The notes below the pieces were generated by a model. The model searched no databases. It was not told the origin of the DNA and saw only the letters and a list, made by a program, of their open reading frames with translations. A stretch of DNA of 14,473 nucleotides from Armatimonadetes bacterium UBA5419. Lineage in GTDB: Bacteria; Armatimonadota; UBA10988. Both the position numbers and the translations under genes were made by a program. The stretch covers positions 4,383-18,855 of the forward strand of contig DHNJ01000015.1 of assembly GCA_002409445.1 (NCBI GenBank), read 5' to 3'. Positions 1 through 7,344 of this stretch are shown here, piece by piece (the first letter of the stretch is position 1; each line of letters opens with the position of its first letter).

Positions 1-51
1 TAGACTCGGCCGCAGCACAGCGGACTCCGCAGGATAGAGCTACCGGCGAAG

Positions 52-73
52 CTGCGGACAGGAGTGTCCGCGG
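52..73 (+). terminator. Stem-loop upstream of the propeller gene, possible terminator of an off-window gene
   Basis: Bases 54-60 (GCGGACA) pair perfectly with 65-71 (TGTCCGC) around a four-base GGAG loop. Bases 52-53 can pair with 72-73, giving up to nine pairs. No T-run follows, so it is not a classical intrinsic terminator. A related palindrome, GCGGACTCCGC, lies at 20-30. It could end transcription entering from the left or be an unrelated structure. The rest of 1-110 shows no gene I can support. Confidence 0.3.
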
Positions 74-112
74 GCCCGGTCAGGCCGCCGGTCCCTACGC
101 CGCCCCTCCCGC

Positions 113-140
113 TTGACACCCCCACCGCCGCCCGCATACC
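113..140 (+). promoter_or_regulatory. Candidate sigma70-like promoter for the propeller gene
   Basis: A perfect -35 hexamer TTGACA lies at 113-118. After a 16-base spacer comes CATACC at 135-140, a weak -10 resembling the TATACT elements elsewhere in the window. From its end to the ATG at 161 there are 20 bases, close to the spacing before the fucosidase (18) and the same as before the epimerase (20). The -10 is poor, so confidence is moderate. Confidence 0.4.
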
Positions 141-160
141 GTTGCTCCAGGGGACCCACC

Positions 161-1327
161 ATGCACCGCCTGCTCCTCGTCGCGCTCGTCGCCGTTGTCG
201 CCGGCTCCGCCGCCGGGCTCGAGCCCGGCATCTACATCCACGAGTTTGCCAACGGCCAGACCCGGCGGCTCAGCGGCGGGGCGAACCCGACGTGGTTCTC
301 CGATGGTCAGCAGCTGCTCTTCACCGCCGCCCAGCCGGTGCACCACTGGCAGCCGAACCGCGGCGCGCTCTACACCATCCGCCTCGACGGCACCCACAAG
401 ACCCGCCTGGACACCGCCGGACCGCGCATGGACTACGCCGCGGCGCGGGTCAGCGCGGACGCCCGGTACATCGCCGCCTTCGGCACCGTGCCGCAGCCGC
501 CGCCCCGCGACCCGGAGGTGATCGAGCAGGAGACGCTGCTCGTCTTCGACCGCCAGGGCCGGCTGGTGCGCGGGCCGTTCGCCGTCCGCGGGCTGCGCAC
601 GCGCTACGCCGAGCCCGCCTGGAACCAGGTCTCCTGGAGCCGCACCGGCGCGACCATCCCCGTCGGCAGCGTCGACCACGGGCCCTACCTGCTCGACGTC
701 GCGACGGGCGCCAAGCGCGAGCTGTACGTGCCCACGCCGCTGCGCACCGAGCCGGCCTTCGTCTGGTCGCGCGACGGGTCGCTGCTGGGCTACGGCCGCG
801 GCCCCGTGCTCTTCTACCGGCCCGGCGCCTCGCTCGAGCCCATCACCACGACCCGCTTAACCCTCTTCGGACCCGCCCCGGAGGCCGACAGCCTGATCAT
901 CGGCGACCCCTTCACCCGCTTCAGCCACGCGCAGCCCGCCACCACGCGCCACGTGCGGCATGACGGCGACCGGCCGGGCTCGTTGCTGTTCGCCAGCTGG
1001 CCGCGCGCGGACCTGTTCTTTGCCAGCTGGGACGAGGAGATGCACACCTGGCTGGTCCACCGCACCGATGGCGAGGCGCTGCACACCGACATCGCCCTGC
1101 CCGCGCCGATCCACTGTTGGTCCGGTTTCGACGCCGACGACGGGCGCCTGGCCTACTACGGCGGCACCTACCAACCGCGCGAGACCGCGTTCGGCGTGTT
1201 CGTGCTGCGGCCCGGCGAGGAGGGCGAGCATCTGGCCGACCTCGATGCCGCTAGCCTCCGCTTCGCCCTCCCGCCCGCCTTCTCCCCCGACGGCCGCCAC
1301 CTAGCCTTCTGCGTGCCGCCGGCGTAG
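161..1327 (+). CDS. Secreted TolB/WD40-like beta-propeller protein
   Basis: A 388-residue protein with a clear signal peptide: a basic start (MHR), a hydrophobic stretch LLLVALVAVVAG, and likely cleavage near residue 18-19. The rest contains repeated propeller blades with the PD40/TolB signature of a W/F-S-x-D-G turn followed by a hydrophobic strand. Examples are PTWFSDGQQLLFTA, VWSRDGSLLGYG and, at the extreme C-terminus, AFSPDGRHLAFCV. Such proteins are usually periplasmic or exported interaction scaffolds; I see no catalytic motif and cannot name a partner. The frame is open upstream to a TTG at 113, but that TTG is inside the candidate -35. The ATG at 161 has a G-rich Shine-Dalgarno (AGGGGA, 149-154) and starts the signal peptide, so I choose it. 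It stands alone, with its own promoter upstream and a palindrome downstream. Confidence 0.8.
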   Translation: MHRLLLVALVAVVAGSAAGLEPGIYIHEFANGQTRRLSGGANPTWFSDGQQLLFTAAQPVHHWQPNRGALYTIRLDGTHKTRLDTAGPRMDYAAARVSADARYIAAFGTVPQPPPRDPEVIEQETLLVFDRQGRLVRGPFAVRGLRTRYAEPAWNQVSWSRTGATIPVGSVDHGPYLLDVATGAKRELYVPTPLRTEPAFVWSRDGSLLGYGRGPVLFYRPGASLEPITTTRLTLFGPAPEADSLIIGDPFTRFSHAQPATTRHVRHDGDRPGSLLFASWPRADLFFASWDEEMHTWLVHRTDGEALHTDIALPAPIHCWSGFDADDGRLAYYGGTYQPRETAFGVFVLRPGEEGEHLADLDAASLRFALPPAFSPDGRHLAFCVPPA

Positions 1328-1354
1328 CGTCCGAGTCCGTCTCCACCCGCCCCC

Positions 1355-1373
1355 CACAGGTTGCCAACCTGTG
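1355..1373. repeat. Perfect 19-base palindrome (REP-like or terminator-like)
   Basis: CACAGGTTGCCAACCTGTG consists of two perfect 9-base arms around a single central C. It begins 27 bases after the stop of the propeller gene. A one-base centre makes a poor tight hairpin (the innermost pairs would open), and no T-run follows. It could be a dispersed repetitive palindrome, a protein-binding site or a weak terminator. I see only one copy in this window. Confidence 0.5.
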
Positions 1374-1418
1374 TCCAGAGAACGTCTCGATCGGCATGCG
1401 CAGGCGGCTTTTGTCGGG

Positions 1419-1424
1419 TATACT
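1419..1424 (+). promoter_or_regulatory. -10 element TATACT upstream of the barrel gene
   Basis: TATACT followed by GG matches the -10 sequences before the fucosidase and the epimerase. No good -35 is seen 16-18 bases upstream. If used, it gives a leader of about 120 bases before the GTG at 1550, much longer than the other leaders in this window. Confidence 0.5.
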
Positions 1425-1549
1425 GGTGATGAGCCGACCGCTGGTTGAGGGTCGGTGGTGGGCGCTGGGTGGCGAACTGTGGACATGCCGATAACGGGGA
1501 ACATGTTTGCAGGGTAGGCGTCTGTGACTATGAGAGTGGGTGAAGGACG
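1425..1549 (+). other. Possible structured leader of the barrel gene
   Basis: No known riboswitch is recognised in this gene-free stretch. Two stem-loops are visible: CCGACC at 1434-1439 with GGTCGG at 1450-1455, and ACATG at 1483-1487 with CATGT at 1502-1506. A 21-codon open frame, ATG 1429 to TAA 1492-1494, overlaps both and encodes three tryptophans (W10, W11, W18). The ATG is only four bases after the candidate -10, so it would probably be lost or leaderless. Whether this is a regulatory leader or just spacer is uncertain. Confidence 0.3.
1542..1547 (+). promoter_or_regulatory. Close-set Shine-Dalgarno of the barrel gene
   Basis: GAAGGA lies only two bases before the GTG at 1550, closer than usual. 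An in-frame TGA at 1541-1543 forbids any earlier start, and no better in-frame start exists before the signal peptide. The start is therefore forced despite the poor spacing. Confidence 0.45.
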
Positions 1550-4156
1550 GTGTTCACGGCAGCACAACGAGCTTGGCAGGGGGCCCGAAGCGACGGTTTC
1601 GTCGGCTTCTGGGGGCTCCTGCTGCTCCTCGTCCTCGCTCTTAGCGCCTCCGCCATCGAGGAAGACATCTCGGTCCAGGACCAGCCGCTAGCCACCCCTG
1701 AGGTTGTGCTGCCGACGTTCCGGCCGACTCTTTCCCTGATCACCAACAAATCGCTCGCCCCCGGCGAGTTTGCGCGCAACTTCTCCTACGACGGCGCTAA
1801 CCCCCTGTTCAGCACGGGCAACATGAAGCTGCGCTACAGCCAGGGCATGGCCCTCTTTGGCGACAACGCCGGCGCCTCGAAGGCCGCCTGGGAGATCGGC
1901 TTCTCGGTCGCCCCGCAGGCCAAGGGCTTCAGCGGTTCGGTCCGCTATAGCCAGACTCCCGACCACGTCGGGTCCGGCGCCGGGCCGTTCGCCGGCGGCG
2001 AGATGGGCCTGCGGCGGATGGACCTGCGGCTCGGTTGGCAGGAGAGCGACGCCCGCTCGTTCAGCATCGCCCGCGACCGCGTCAGCACACTGGACGGCGG
2101 CAAGGGTTTCGGCCGCGACGCGATCTCCGCGGCCATGGACGGCTTCACCTACACCCGCGAGAACATGTCCTTCGACAAGGAAATGTCCTTCTCCGGCGGC
2201 AACAACGCGATGCTACTGGGCGACCAGGGCTACGCGCTCTCTGGGCGCAAGCTGGGCAGTTCGGGCTCGGGCTACACCAACCTCGCCGGGCTGGCCGGGC
2301 TGACCGACAACTTCGAGCAGCTGGCCTACGCCAAGGGCAAGTTCGAGGTGCGCCAGTGGGACCGCACCCTGACCCAGGGCGAGGAGAAGCTGCACGACTT
2401 CGGGCAGAGCGCGCGCTTCGGCCGCGTCTCCTTCTCGCGCACGGCCAAGAGCATGACCGCCGGCTTCGCCCCGCTCCAGCAGACGGGCTACCAGCATTTC
2501 GGCGGCCTGCGCAATGGCCGTCTCGATGAGCTCGCGGCCAACTACCAGGGCACCAACTGGTCCGCCGCCTGGCAGCAGAGCCTGCTCTCGGTCGGTGAGG
2601 GTGACGGCCGCTCGATCAACCGCACCTCGACCTACCGGGTCTCCGCGCAGCCGCTGGCCGGCCTCGCGTTGAACGCCTCGCACACGACCTCCGTGGGCGG
2701 GACGGCGGCGCAGTTCGCCGCGCCCGACCGCGCCAAGCAGATTACCAAGAGCACCTCGAACCACCTGGACGCGACCTTCGCCACCGGCAAGCACCAGTTC
2801 GCCGGCCGCATTGACCTGGGCCAAACCACTGTCGGCGACCGCCGGACGACCAACCAGGACTGGGAGGTCGGCTACCAGCAGGGCGCGCGGACCAAGATCA
2901 ACCTGCGCGAGATCCGCGGCGACACCATCGTCACCAAGGAAGATGGCACCAAGACCCATGCGCCGACCTGGTTCCAGCGCCTCAGCTTCAACACCGCCTT
3001 CGGCCTCTCCTACGTCCGCCAGCTCAACAGCGCGGGCGAGGGCGAGAACCGCACCTCCGGCCGCTACGAGCTCATCCGCCTCGAGCAGAACCCGATCCAG
3101 GCGCTGACCGTCCGCGCCGATTACGAGCGCTGGCGCAACGCCTCCTCGGGCGGCTATCAGGTCGGCACGCACAAGGGCATGCTCGATAGCGCGGTGCCCC
3201 ACGCCGTCGGCTGGACCGTCGCCGCCTCCTACAAGCCGGGCAAGACCACCATCGACGGCCAGTGGAAGCAGTTGGCCTGGCGCCAGGACGGCGAGGCCCG
3301 CGGCTTCAAGGCCGGCGACCACAACCTCTCCGAGTGGATTGTCGGCATCTCGCGGACCATCAGCCCCACGTTCAGCGTGCGCGGTGAGTGGAACATGACC
3401 ACCATCGACGGCGAGCGCGAGCGCGAACGCCGCGAGCTGTTCCTTCAGTACCAGCCCAGCTCCGACCCGCTGGTCCCGCTGGCCGAGGCCGGCGTGCGCG
3501 AGGTGCTCGTGGGCAAGCGCAGCACCTTCTCGCCCTTCGCCCGGCTCAAGCTCCAGCCCTACCGCGGGCTCGCCTTCGAGGCCGCGCTGGCCCAGGCCGC
3601 GATCGACCAGGCCCAGATGCGCGACGCGCTGACCTTCTCGCGGCAGCAGAAGGCCGCCCTCCGCTTCACCGCGACCCAGACGGTCGGCGGCGACGGCATG
3701 GTCAAGGTCGAGTACTCCACCCAGCCCCGTGCCTCGGCCAAGCCCGTCGAGTTGTGGGAGCCGGGCCCGCTCGCCCGCACCACCGCCGTCGAGTTCAGCT
3801 CGCCGACCAAGGCCCTGCTGCCCGGCATGCGCCTGACCGGCCGCTGGGAACGCGCGACCGAGCCCGAGGGTGGCAAGTCGGGTCGCTCCGAGCTCAACAC
3901 CTACCGCGCCGGCCTGGCCTGGAAGAACGGCGGCCACGACCTGACGGTCAACTACTGGCTGCAGACCCGCTCGCTGCCGATGGCTGACTTCCAGAACTCG
4001 CGGCTCGACCTGACCTACTCGGCCGACCTCGCCGAAGCGGGCAAGCTCTCGGTCACCGGCTACTGGAACACCGACAGCGCGCAGAACTACAACAAGCGCG
4101 ACGAGGACCGGCCCGAGAACTGGCGTGTCGGCCTCCTGTATAACGCCGGCTTCTAA
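1550..4156 (+). CDS. Large exported protein, probable outer-membrane beta-barrel of unknown family
   Basis: An 868-residue protein starting with GTG. Residues 1-35 form a signal peptide with a hydrophobic core FWGLLLLLVLALSA and likely cleavage after the ASA motif. The rest lacks long hydrophobic helices. It is built of many short segments with alternating polar and hydrophobic or aromatic residues, for example MDLRLGWQESDARSFSIARD, separated by Gly/Asn/Asp-rich turns. The chain ends NAGF: a C-terminal aromatic residue after an alternating strand is the known recognition signal of BAM-assembled outer-membrane proteins. I recognise no named family, and no TonB-dependent plug domain or TonB box is apparent. 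The gene precedes the fucosidase by 42 bases, on the same strand, so a role in uptake or surface handling of glycans is possible but only inferred from position. Codon use matches the neighbours. Confidence 0.75.
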   Translation: MFTAAQRAWQGARSDGFVGFWGLLLLLVLALSASAIEEDISVQDQPLATPEVVLPTFRPTLSLITNKSLAPGEFARNFSYDGANPLFSTGNMKLRYSQGMALFGDNAGASKAAWEIGFSVAPQAKGFSGSVRYSQTPDHVGSGAGPFAGGEMGLRRMDLRLGWQESDARSFSIARDRVSTLDGGKGFGRDAISAAMDGFTYTRENMSFDKEMSFSGGNNAMLLGDQGYALSGRKLGSSGSGYTNLAGLAGLTDNFEQLAYAKGKFEVRQWDRTLTQGEEKLHDFGQSARFGRVSFSRTAKSMTAGFAPLQQTGYQHFGGLRNGRLDELAANYQGTNWSAAWQQSLLSVGEGDGRSINRTSTYRVSAQPLAGLALNASHTTSVGGTAAQFAAPDRAKQITKSTSNHLDATFATGKHQFAGRIDLGQTTVGDRRTTNQDWEVGYQQGARTKINLREIRGDTIVTKEDGTKTHAPTWFQRLSFNTAFGLSYVRQLNSAGEGENRTSGRYELIRLEQNPIQALTVRADYERWRNASSGGYQVGTHKGMLDSAVPHAVGWTVAASYKPGKTTIDGQWKQLAWRQDGEARGFKAGDHNLSEWIVGISRTISPTFSVRGEWNMTTIDGERERERRELFLQYQPSSDPLVPLAEAGVREVLVGKRSTFSPFARLKLQPYRGLAFEAALAQAAIDQAQMRDALTFSRQQKAALRFTATQTVGGDGMVKVEYSTQPRASAKPVELWEPGPLARTTAVEFSSPTKALLPGMRLTGRWERATEPEGGKSGRSELNTYRAGLAWKNGGHDLTVNYWLQTRSLPMADFQNSRLDLTYSADLAEAGKLSVTGYWNTDSAQNYNKRDEDRPENWRVGLLYNAGF

Positions 4157-4173
4157 GCCCTCCCCCGAACGCG

Positions 4174-4181
4174 TTATACTG
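4174..4181 (+). promoter_or_regulatory. -10 element TTATACTG of the fucosidase gene
   Basis: TATACT at 4175-4180 lies 18 bases before the ATG at 4199, with a Shine-Dalgarno GGAGA at 4188-4192 between. A start of transcription about seven bases after the hexamer would leave a leader of roughly 12 bases. No good -35 is seen; that region overlaps the end of the barrel gene. Confidence 0.6.
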
Positions 4182-4198
4182 GCCTCCGGAGACCATCG

Positions 4199-6376
4199 AT
4201 GACGCGCTGCTGCGTGCTGCTTGCGCTCATGGCCGCCAGTGTGGAGGCCCAACCCATGACCGACTACGCCCGGTACATCTGGTTCGACCAGCCGGCGACC
4301 AACTGGGCGAGCGAGGCCCTGCCCGTGGGCAACGGCCACCTGGGCTCGATGATCTTCGGCACGCCCGCGCGCGAGCGCTACCAGCTGAACGAACTCAGCC
4401 TCTGGACCGGTGACGACAACCCCTCGGGCGTCTACGAGTCGATGGGCGCCTACCAGAACTTCGGCGACCTCTTCATCGACCAGGACCTGCCCGGCGAGGT
4501 GTCCAACTTCCGCCGCCAGCTGGACCTCACCGACGGTCTCCACACCGTGACCTTCACCGCCGGCGGTGTCACCTTCCGCCGCGAGACCTTCGCCAGCCAC
4601 CCGGCCCGGGTCCTCGTCACCCGCTGGACCGCCGACCAGCCCGGCGCGCTGTCCGGCGCGGTTAGCTTCCAGCCCGCGCACACCGCCGTGCAGAGCGTCT
4701 GGGACCAGCGCCAGACCGTCGAGTTCGCGCTGCCCAACGGCCTGCGCGCCGCCGGTTCGCTCGCCCTGCGCGGCGACGGCCGCATCACCACCGACCAGAA
4801 CGGCGGCCACCGCTTCACCGACTGCACGACGCTGATCGCCGTCGTCGCCCTGGGCACCGACTACGTGCTCGACGCCGGCGCCGGCTGGCGCGGTGCCGAC
4901 CCGCGGCCGGCCGTCGCCCGCTGGGTCGCGACCGCCGCCGGCCAGCCCTGGGACGCGCTGCTCACCGCCCACCGCGCCGATCTGACCCGCCTGCTCGGCC
5001 GCGTCAGCCTGGACCTCGGCCCGACCGCCGCCGACCGCCGCGCGCTGCCGACCCCCGAGCGCCTGGCCCTCGCCGCCGACGACGCCGACCCCGAACTGAC
5101 CGCCACCCTCTTCGCCCTCGGCCGCTACTTGCTCGTCAGCAGCTCGCGGCCCGGCGGCCTGCCCGCCAACCTCCAGGGCATCTGGAACGACAGCAACACG
5201 CCCCCGTGGAGCTCGGACTACCACACCAACATCAACATCCAGATGAACTACTGGCCGGCGGAACCGGCCAACCTCGCCGAGTGCCACCTGCCGCTGATCG
5301 ACCTGATCGACGCGATGCGCCCCGTGGCCACCGCCGCGACCGCCGCCGAGCCGCAGTTCGAGGGCGCCCGCGGCTGGACCGTGCGGACCTCGCACAACAT
5401 CTTCGGCGGCCAGGGCTGGAAGTGGAACACGCCCGGCGGCGCCTGGTACGGCCAGCACCTCTGGGAGCACTTCGCCTTCTCCGGCGACCGCGCCTACCTC
5501 GCGCGCGTCCTGCCGATCCTCCGCGAGCTGTGCGAGTTCTGGGACGACCGGCTGAAGGAAGACGACCAGGGCCGCCTGGTCGCGCCGATGGGCTGGTCGC
5601 CTGAGCATGGGCCCGACGAGGACGGCGTCTCCTACGACCAGCAGATCATCTGGGACCTGTTCACCAACTACGTCACCGCCGCGCAGATCCTCGATGCCGA
5701 CAGCGCCTACCGCACCCGCATCGCCGGCCTGCGCGACCGGCTGCTCGGCCCGCAGATCGGCTCCTGGGGCCAGCTGCAGGAGTGGGCGGTCGACCGCGAC
5801 GACCAGAACGACCAGCACCGCCACACCTCGCACCTGTTCGCGCTCTACCCCGGCCACCAGATCAACGTTAGCCAGACGCCCGAGCTGGCCGCCGCCGCGC
5901 GCACCTCGCTGCTCGCCCGCGGCCAGAGCGGCGACAGCCGGCGCGAGTGGGCCTGGGTCTGGCGCGCCGCGCTGTGGGCTCGCCTGCGCGAGGGCGACCG
6001 CGCCGCCGAGATGATCCGCGGCCTGCTCCAGCACAACACACTGCCCAACCTCTTCGGCAACCACCCGCCGATGCAGCTCGACGGCAGCTTCGGCGTCACC
6101 GCGTCGATCTGCGAGATGCTGCTCGGCTCCCACGCCGGTGAGCTCGAACTGCTACCCGCCCTGCCGGCCATCTGGCCGACCGGCTCGGTCAGCGGCCTGC
6201 GCGCGCGCGGCGGGTTCACGGTCGACCTGGCCTGGGCCAACGGCGCGCTGACAGGCGCGACCATCCGCTCGACCCGCGGCGGCCCCTGCCGCGTGCGGCT
6301 GGGCGAGCGCGTGGCCAGCTTCCAGATGACCGCGGGCCAGGTGCTCAACCTGGACGGCACGCTGGCGCGCCGCTAG
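4199..6376 (+). CDS. Secreted GH95 alpha-L-fucosidase
   Basis: A 725-residue protein of glycoside hydrolase family 95, whose characterised members cleave alpha-1,2-linked fucose with inversion. Residues 1-18 are a signal peptide ending VEA before QPM. The N-terminal domain has the typical WASEALPVGNGHLGSMIFG and LNELSLWTGD motifs. The catalytic (alpha/alpha)6 domain has NINIQMNYWPAE at 344-355; N344 and N346 correspond in pattern to the Asn pair of Bifidobacterium AfcA. E469 in SPEHGP is a candidate general acid, and D628 in QLDGSFG matches the Asp that acts with the Asn pair. RHTSHLFALYPGHQI and ALWARLREGDRA are also family hallmarks. The residue matches are by motif, not by alignment. A beta-sandwich C-terminal domain completes a near full-length enzyme. 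It has its own TATACT promoter and ends in a stop codon that overlaps the convergent DUF4838 gene. Specificity is not proven; some relatives act on L-galactosides. Confidence 0.93.
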   Translation: MTRCCVLLALMAASVEAQPMTDYARYIWFDQPATNWASEALPVGNGHLGSMIFGTPARERYQLNELSLWTGDDNPSGVYESMGAYQNFGDLFIDQDLPGEVSNFRRQLDLTDGLHTVTFTAGGVTFRRETFASHPARVLVTRWTADQPGALSGAVSFQPAHTAVQSVWDQRQTVEFALPNGLRAAGSLALRGDGRITTDQNGGHRFTDCTTLIAVVALGTDYVLDAGAGWRGADPRPAVARWVATAAGQPWDALLTAHRADLTRLLGRVSLDLGPTAADRRALPTPERLALAADDADPELTATLFALGRYLLVSSSRPGGLPANLQGIWNDSNTPPWSSDYHTNINIQMNYWPAEPANLAECHLPLIDLIDAMRPVATAATAAEPQFEGARGWTVRTSHNIFGGQGWKWNTPGGAWYGQHLWEHFAFSGDRAYLARVLPILRELCEFWDDRLKEDDQGRLVAPMGWSPEHGPDEDGVSYDQQIIWDLFTNYVTAAQILDADSAYRTRIAGLRDRLLGPQIGSWGQLQEWAVDRDDQNDQHRHTSHLFALYPGHQINVSQTPELAAAARTSLLARGQSGDSRREWAWVWRAALWARLREGDRAAEMIRGLLQHNTLPNLFGNHPPMQLDGSFGVTASICEMLLGSHAGELELLPALPAIWPTGSVSGLRARGGFTVDLAWANGALTGATIRSTRGGPCRVRLGERVASFQMTAGQVLNLDGTLARR

Positions 6377-7329
6377 GCCTGGCCCAGCACCGCCGCGTAC
6401 TGCTCCACCTCGGCCGCGCCGTGGGTGGCGAAGTACTCGCCGTCCATGTAGACCGCGAAGGTAGTGATGCTGCGTAGGCCCAGGTCGCGGTAGGCCGCGA
6501 CGTCGGCCGCCAGCACGCCCTCGGCGACGCGCGGCTTCTGCGCCGGCTTCTGCCAGCCCGAGAAGTAGCTGCTGTCCAGCCAGTACTCGAGCACGTGCGC
6601 GCGGCTCGGCTCGAACCAGGTCAGCAGGTCGGTCAGCGTCTGCCAGTAGCGCCGGTTCTCCGCGCAGTCGGCGTCGTTGATCGGGTGTTCGTAGCAGCGG
6701 CCGAACGGCGCGTATTCGAGGATTACGCCAGGCGCCGGCCGCGTGTCGCGTGGCACCTCCAGCGTCGAGTGGTAGGCCAGCCAGCCGACCTCCGCCGCCG
6801 GGTCGTCCTGGCGCACGGCGGCAGCGATCGCGTTGGTGCTGCGCAGCGACTGGTCGGCGGCGGACAGCTGCGCGCAGTCGGCGCAGTGGCACCAGCCGCC
6901 GGTCTCGTCGGCCGGCCAGAAGAAGTGGCGCCGCGTGCTCGGCCGCAGCCGCCGCGCCAGGCTCCGCGCGTTCGCCCCGAGCAGCTCACCGCAGCCCGGC
7001 GCGCTGATGCACCAGTTACCCTCCGGCCCGCGCGCCTCGGCGCCCGGCGGCTGGGCGAAGAAGCGCGGGTGGGCGGCGAACAACTCGCGCGGCAGCAGGT
7101 CGTGCGGGCAGTGCAGCTCAAACTCGAGCTCGACGCCCGCCGCCGCGCAGCGCTGGGCGAAGGCCGCGTGCCGCGTCTCGCCCAACGCCGCCAGCACGTC
7201 GTGCGCCGCGCCGCCGCCCGAGTGCAGGCCGAGGGTCGTCAGGCCTAGCCGCGCGCACCACTCCGGCCAATCCACGCCCACGAGGTCCGGCGGCGTGATC
7301 ACCACGCCGGTCCGCTGTCGGGTTGCCAC
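6373..7329 (-). CDS. DUF4838 family protein, probable glycosidase-related TIM-barrel
   Basis: A 318-residue protein starting with GTG. The pattern matches my knowledge of DUF4838, a domain often found in carbohydrate loci and next to glucosaminidase- or glucuronidase-like folds. Its marks are CPHDLLPRELFAAHPRFFA at 74-92 and then WPADETGGWCHCADC at 138-152. The cysteines 147, 149 and 152 could bind a metal; D141 and E142 are acidic candidates for catalysis, but no activity is established. There is no signal peptide and no membrane segment, so it should be cytoplasmic unless the start is wrong. AGGAGGG at 7338-7344 is a strong Shine-Dalgarno eight bases before the start, and it overlaps the stop of the upstream Asp-box gene, so the two are an operon. 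Its TAG overlaps the fucosidase TAG in the palindrome CTAG at 6373-6376. It is shorter than many DUF4838 proteins, which often carry extra domains. Confidence 0.75.
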   Translation of the reverse strand: MATRQRTGVVITPPDLVGVDWPEWCARLGLTTLGLHSGGGAAHDVLAALGETRHAAFAQRCAAAGVELEFELHCPHDLLPRELFAAHPRFFAQPPGAEARGPEGNWCISAPGCGELLGANARSLARRLRPSTRRHFFWPADETGGWCHCADCAQLSAADQSLRSTNAIAAAVRQDDPAAEVGWLAYHSTLEVPRDTRPAPGVILEYAPFGRCYEHPINDADCAENRRYWQTLTDLLTWFEPSRAHVLEYWLDSSYFSGWQKPAQKPRVAEGVLAADVAAYRDLGLRSITTFAVYMDGEYFATHGAAEVEQYAAVLGQA

Positions 7330-7337
7330 CGCCGCTG

Positions 7338-7344
7338 CCCTCCT
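7338..7344 (-). promoter_or_regulatory. Shine-Dalgarno of the DUF4838 gene overlapping the upstream stop
   Basis: On the minus strand AGGAGGG lies eight bases before the GTG at 7329-7327 and shares two bases with the TAG (7345-7343) of the Asp-box gene. This supports the GTG start and suggests translational coupling within the operon. Confidence 0.75.

Noticed and set aside
113..160. TTG at 113 as start of the propeller gene
   Set aside because: It lies inside a perfect TTGACA, adds a Pro-rich stretch before the signal peptide and has no Shine-Dalgarno at a proper distance; ATG at 161 is better.
64..963. A 299-codon + strand frame overlapping the propeller gene
   Set aside because: Its translation is almost all Arg, Pro and Ala, typical of a frame-shifted shadow; the overlapping frame has a signal peptide and propeller motifs.
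1425..1470. Hammerhead ribozyme or fluoride riboswitch in the barrel leader (GGTGATGAG followed by a stem)
   Set aside because: The conserved CUGAUGA...GAAA core of a hammerhead is absent, and the fluoride-switch conserved bases and pseudoknot partners are not found.
1530..1549. ATG at 1530 as an earlier start of the barrel gene
   Set aside because: It is in another frame, and an in-frame TGA at 1541-1543 blocks any upstream start for the barrel gene.
1301..1567. An 88-codon minus-strand frame in the gap before the barrel gene
   Set aside because: It has no Shine-Dalgarno or recognisable motif, overlaps both flanking genes, and ends in an Arg-rich tail like other shadows.
2213..6133. A 1306-codon open frame on the minus strand across the barrel and fucosidase genes
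   Set aside because: It lies antisense to two genes with signal peptides and clear family motifs. Its translation is low-complexity Val/Ala/Gly/Leu/Arg without domains. Long stop-free antisense frames are expected at this GC content.
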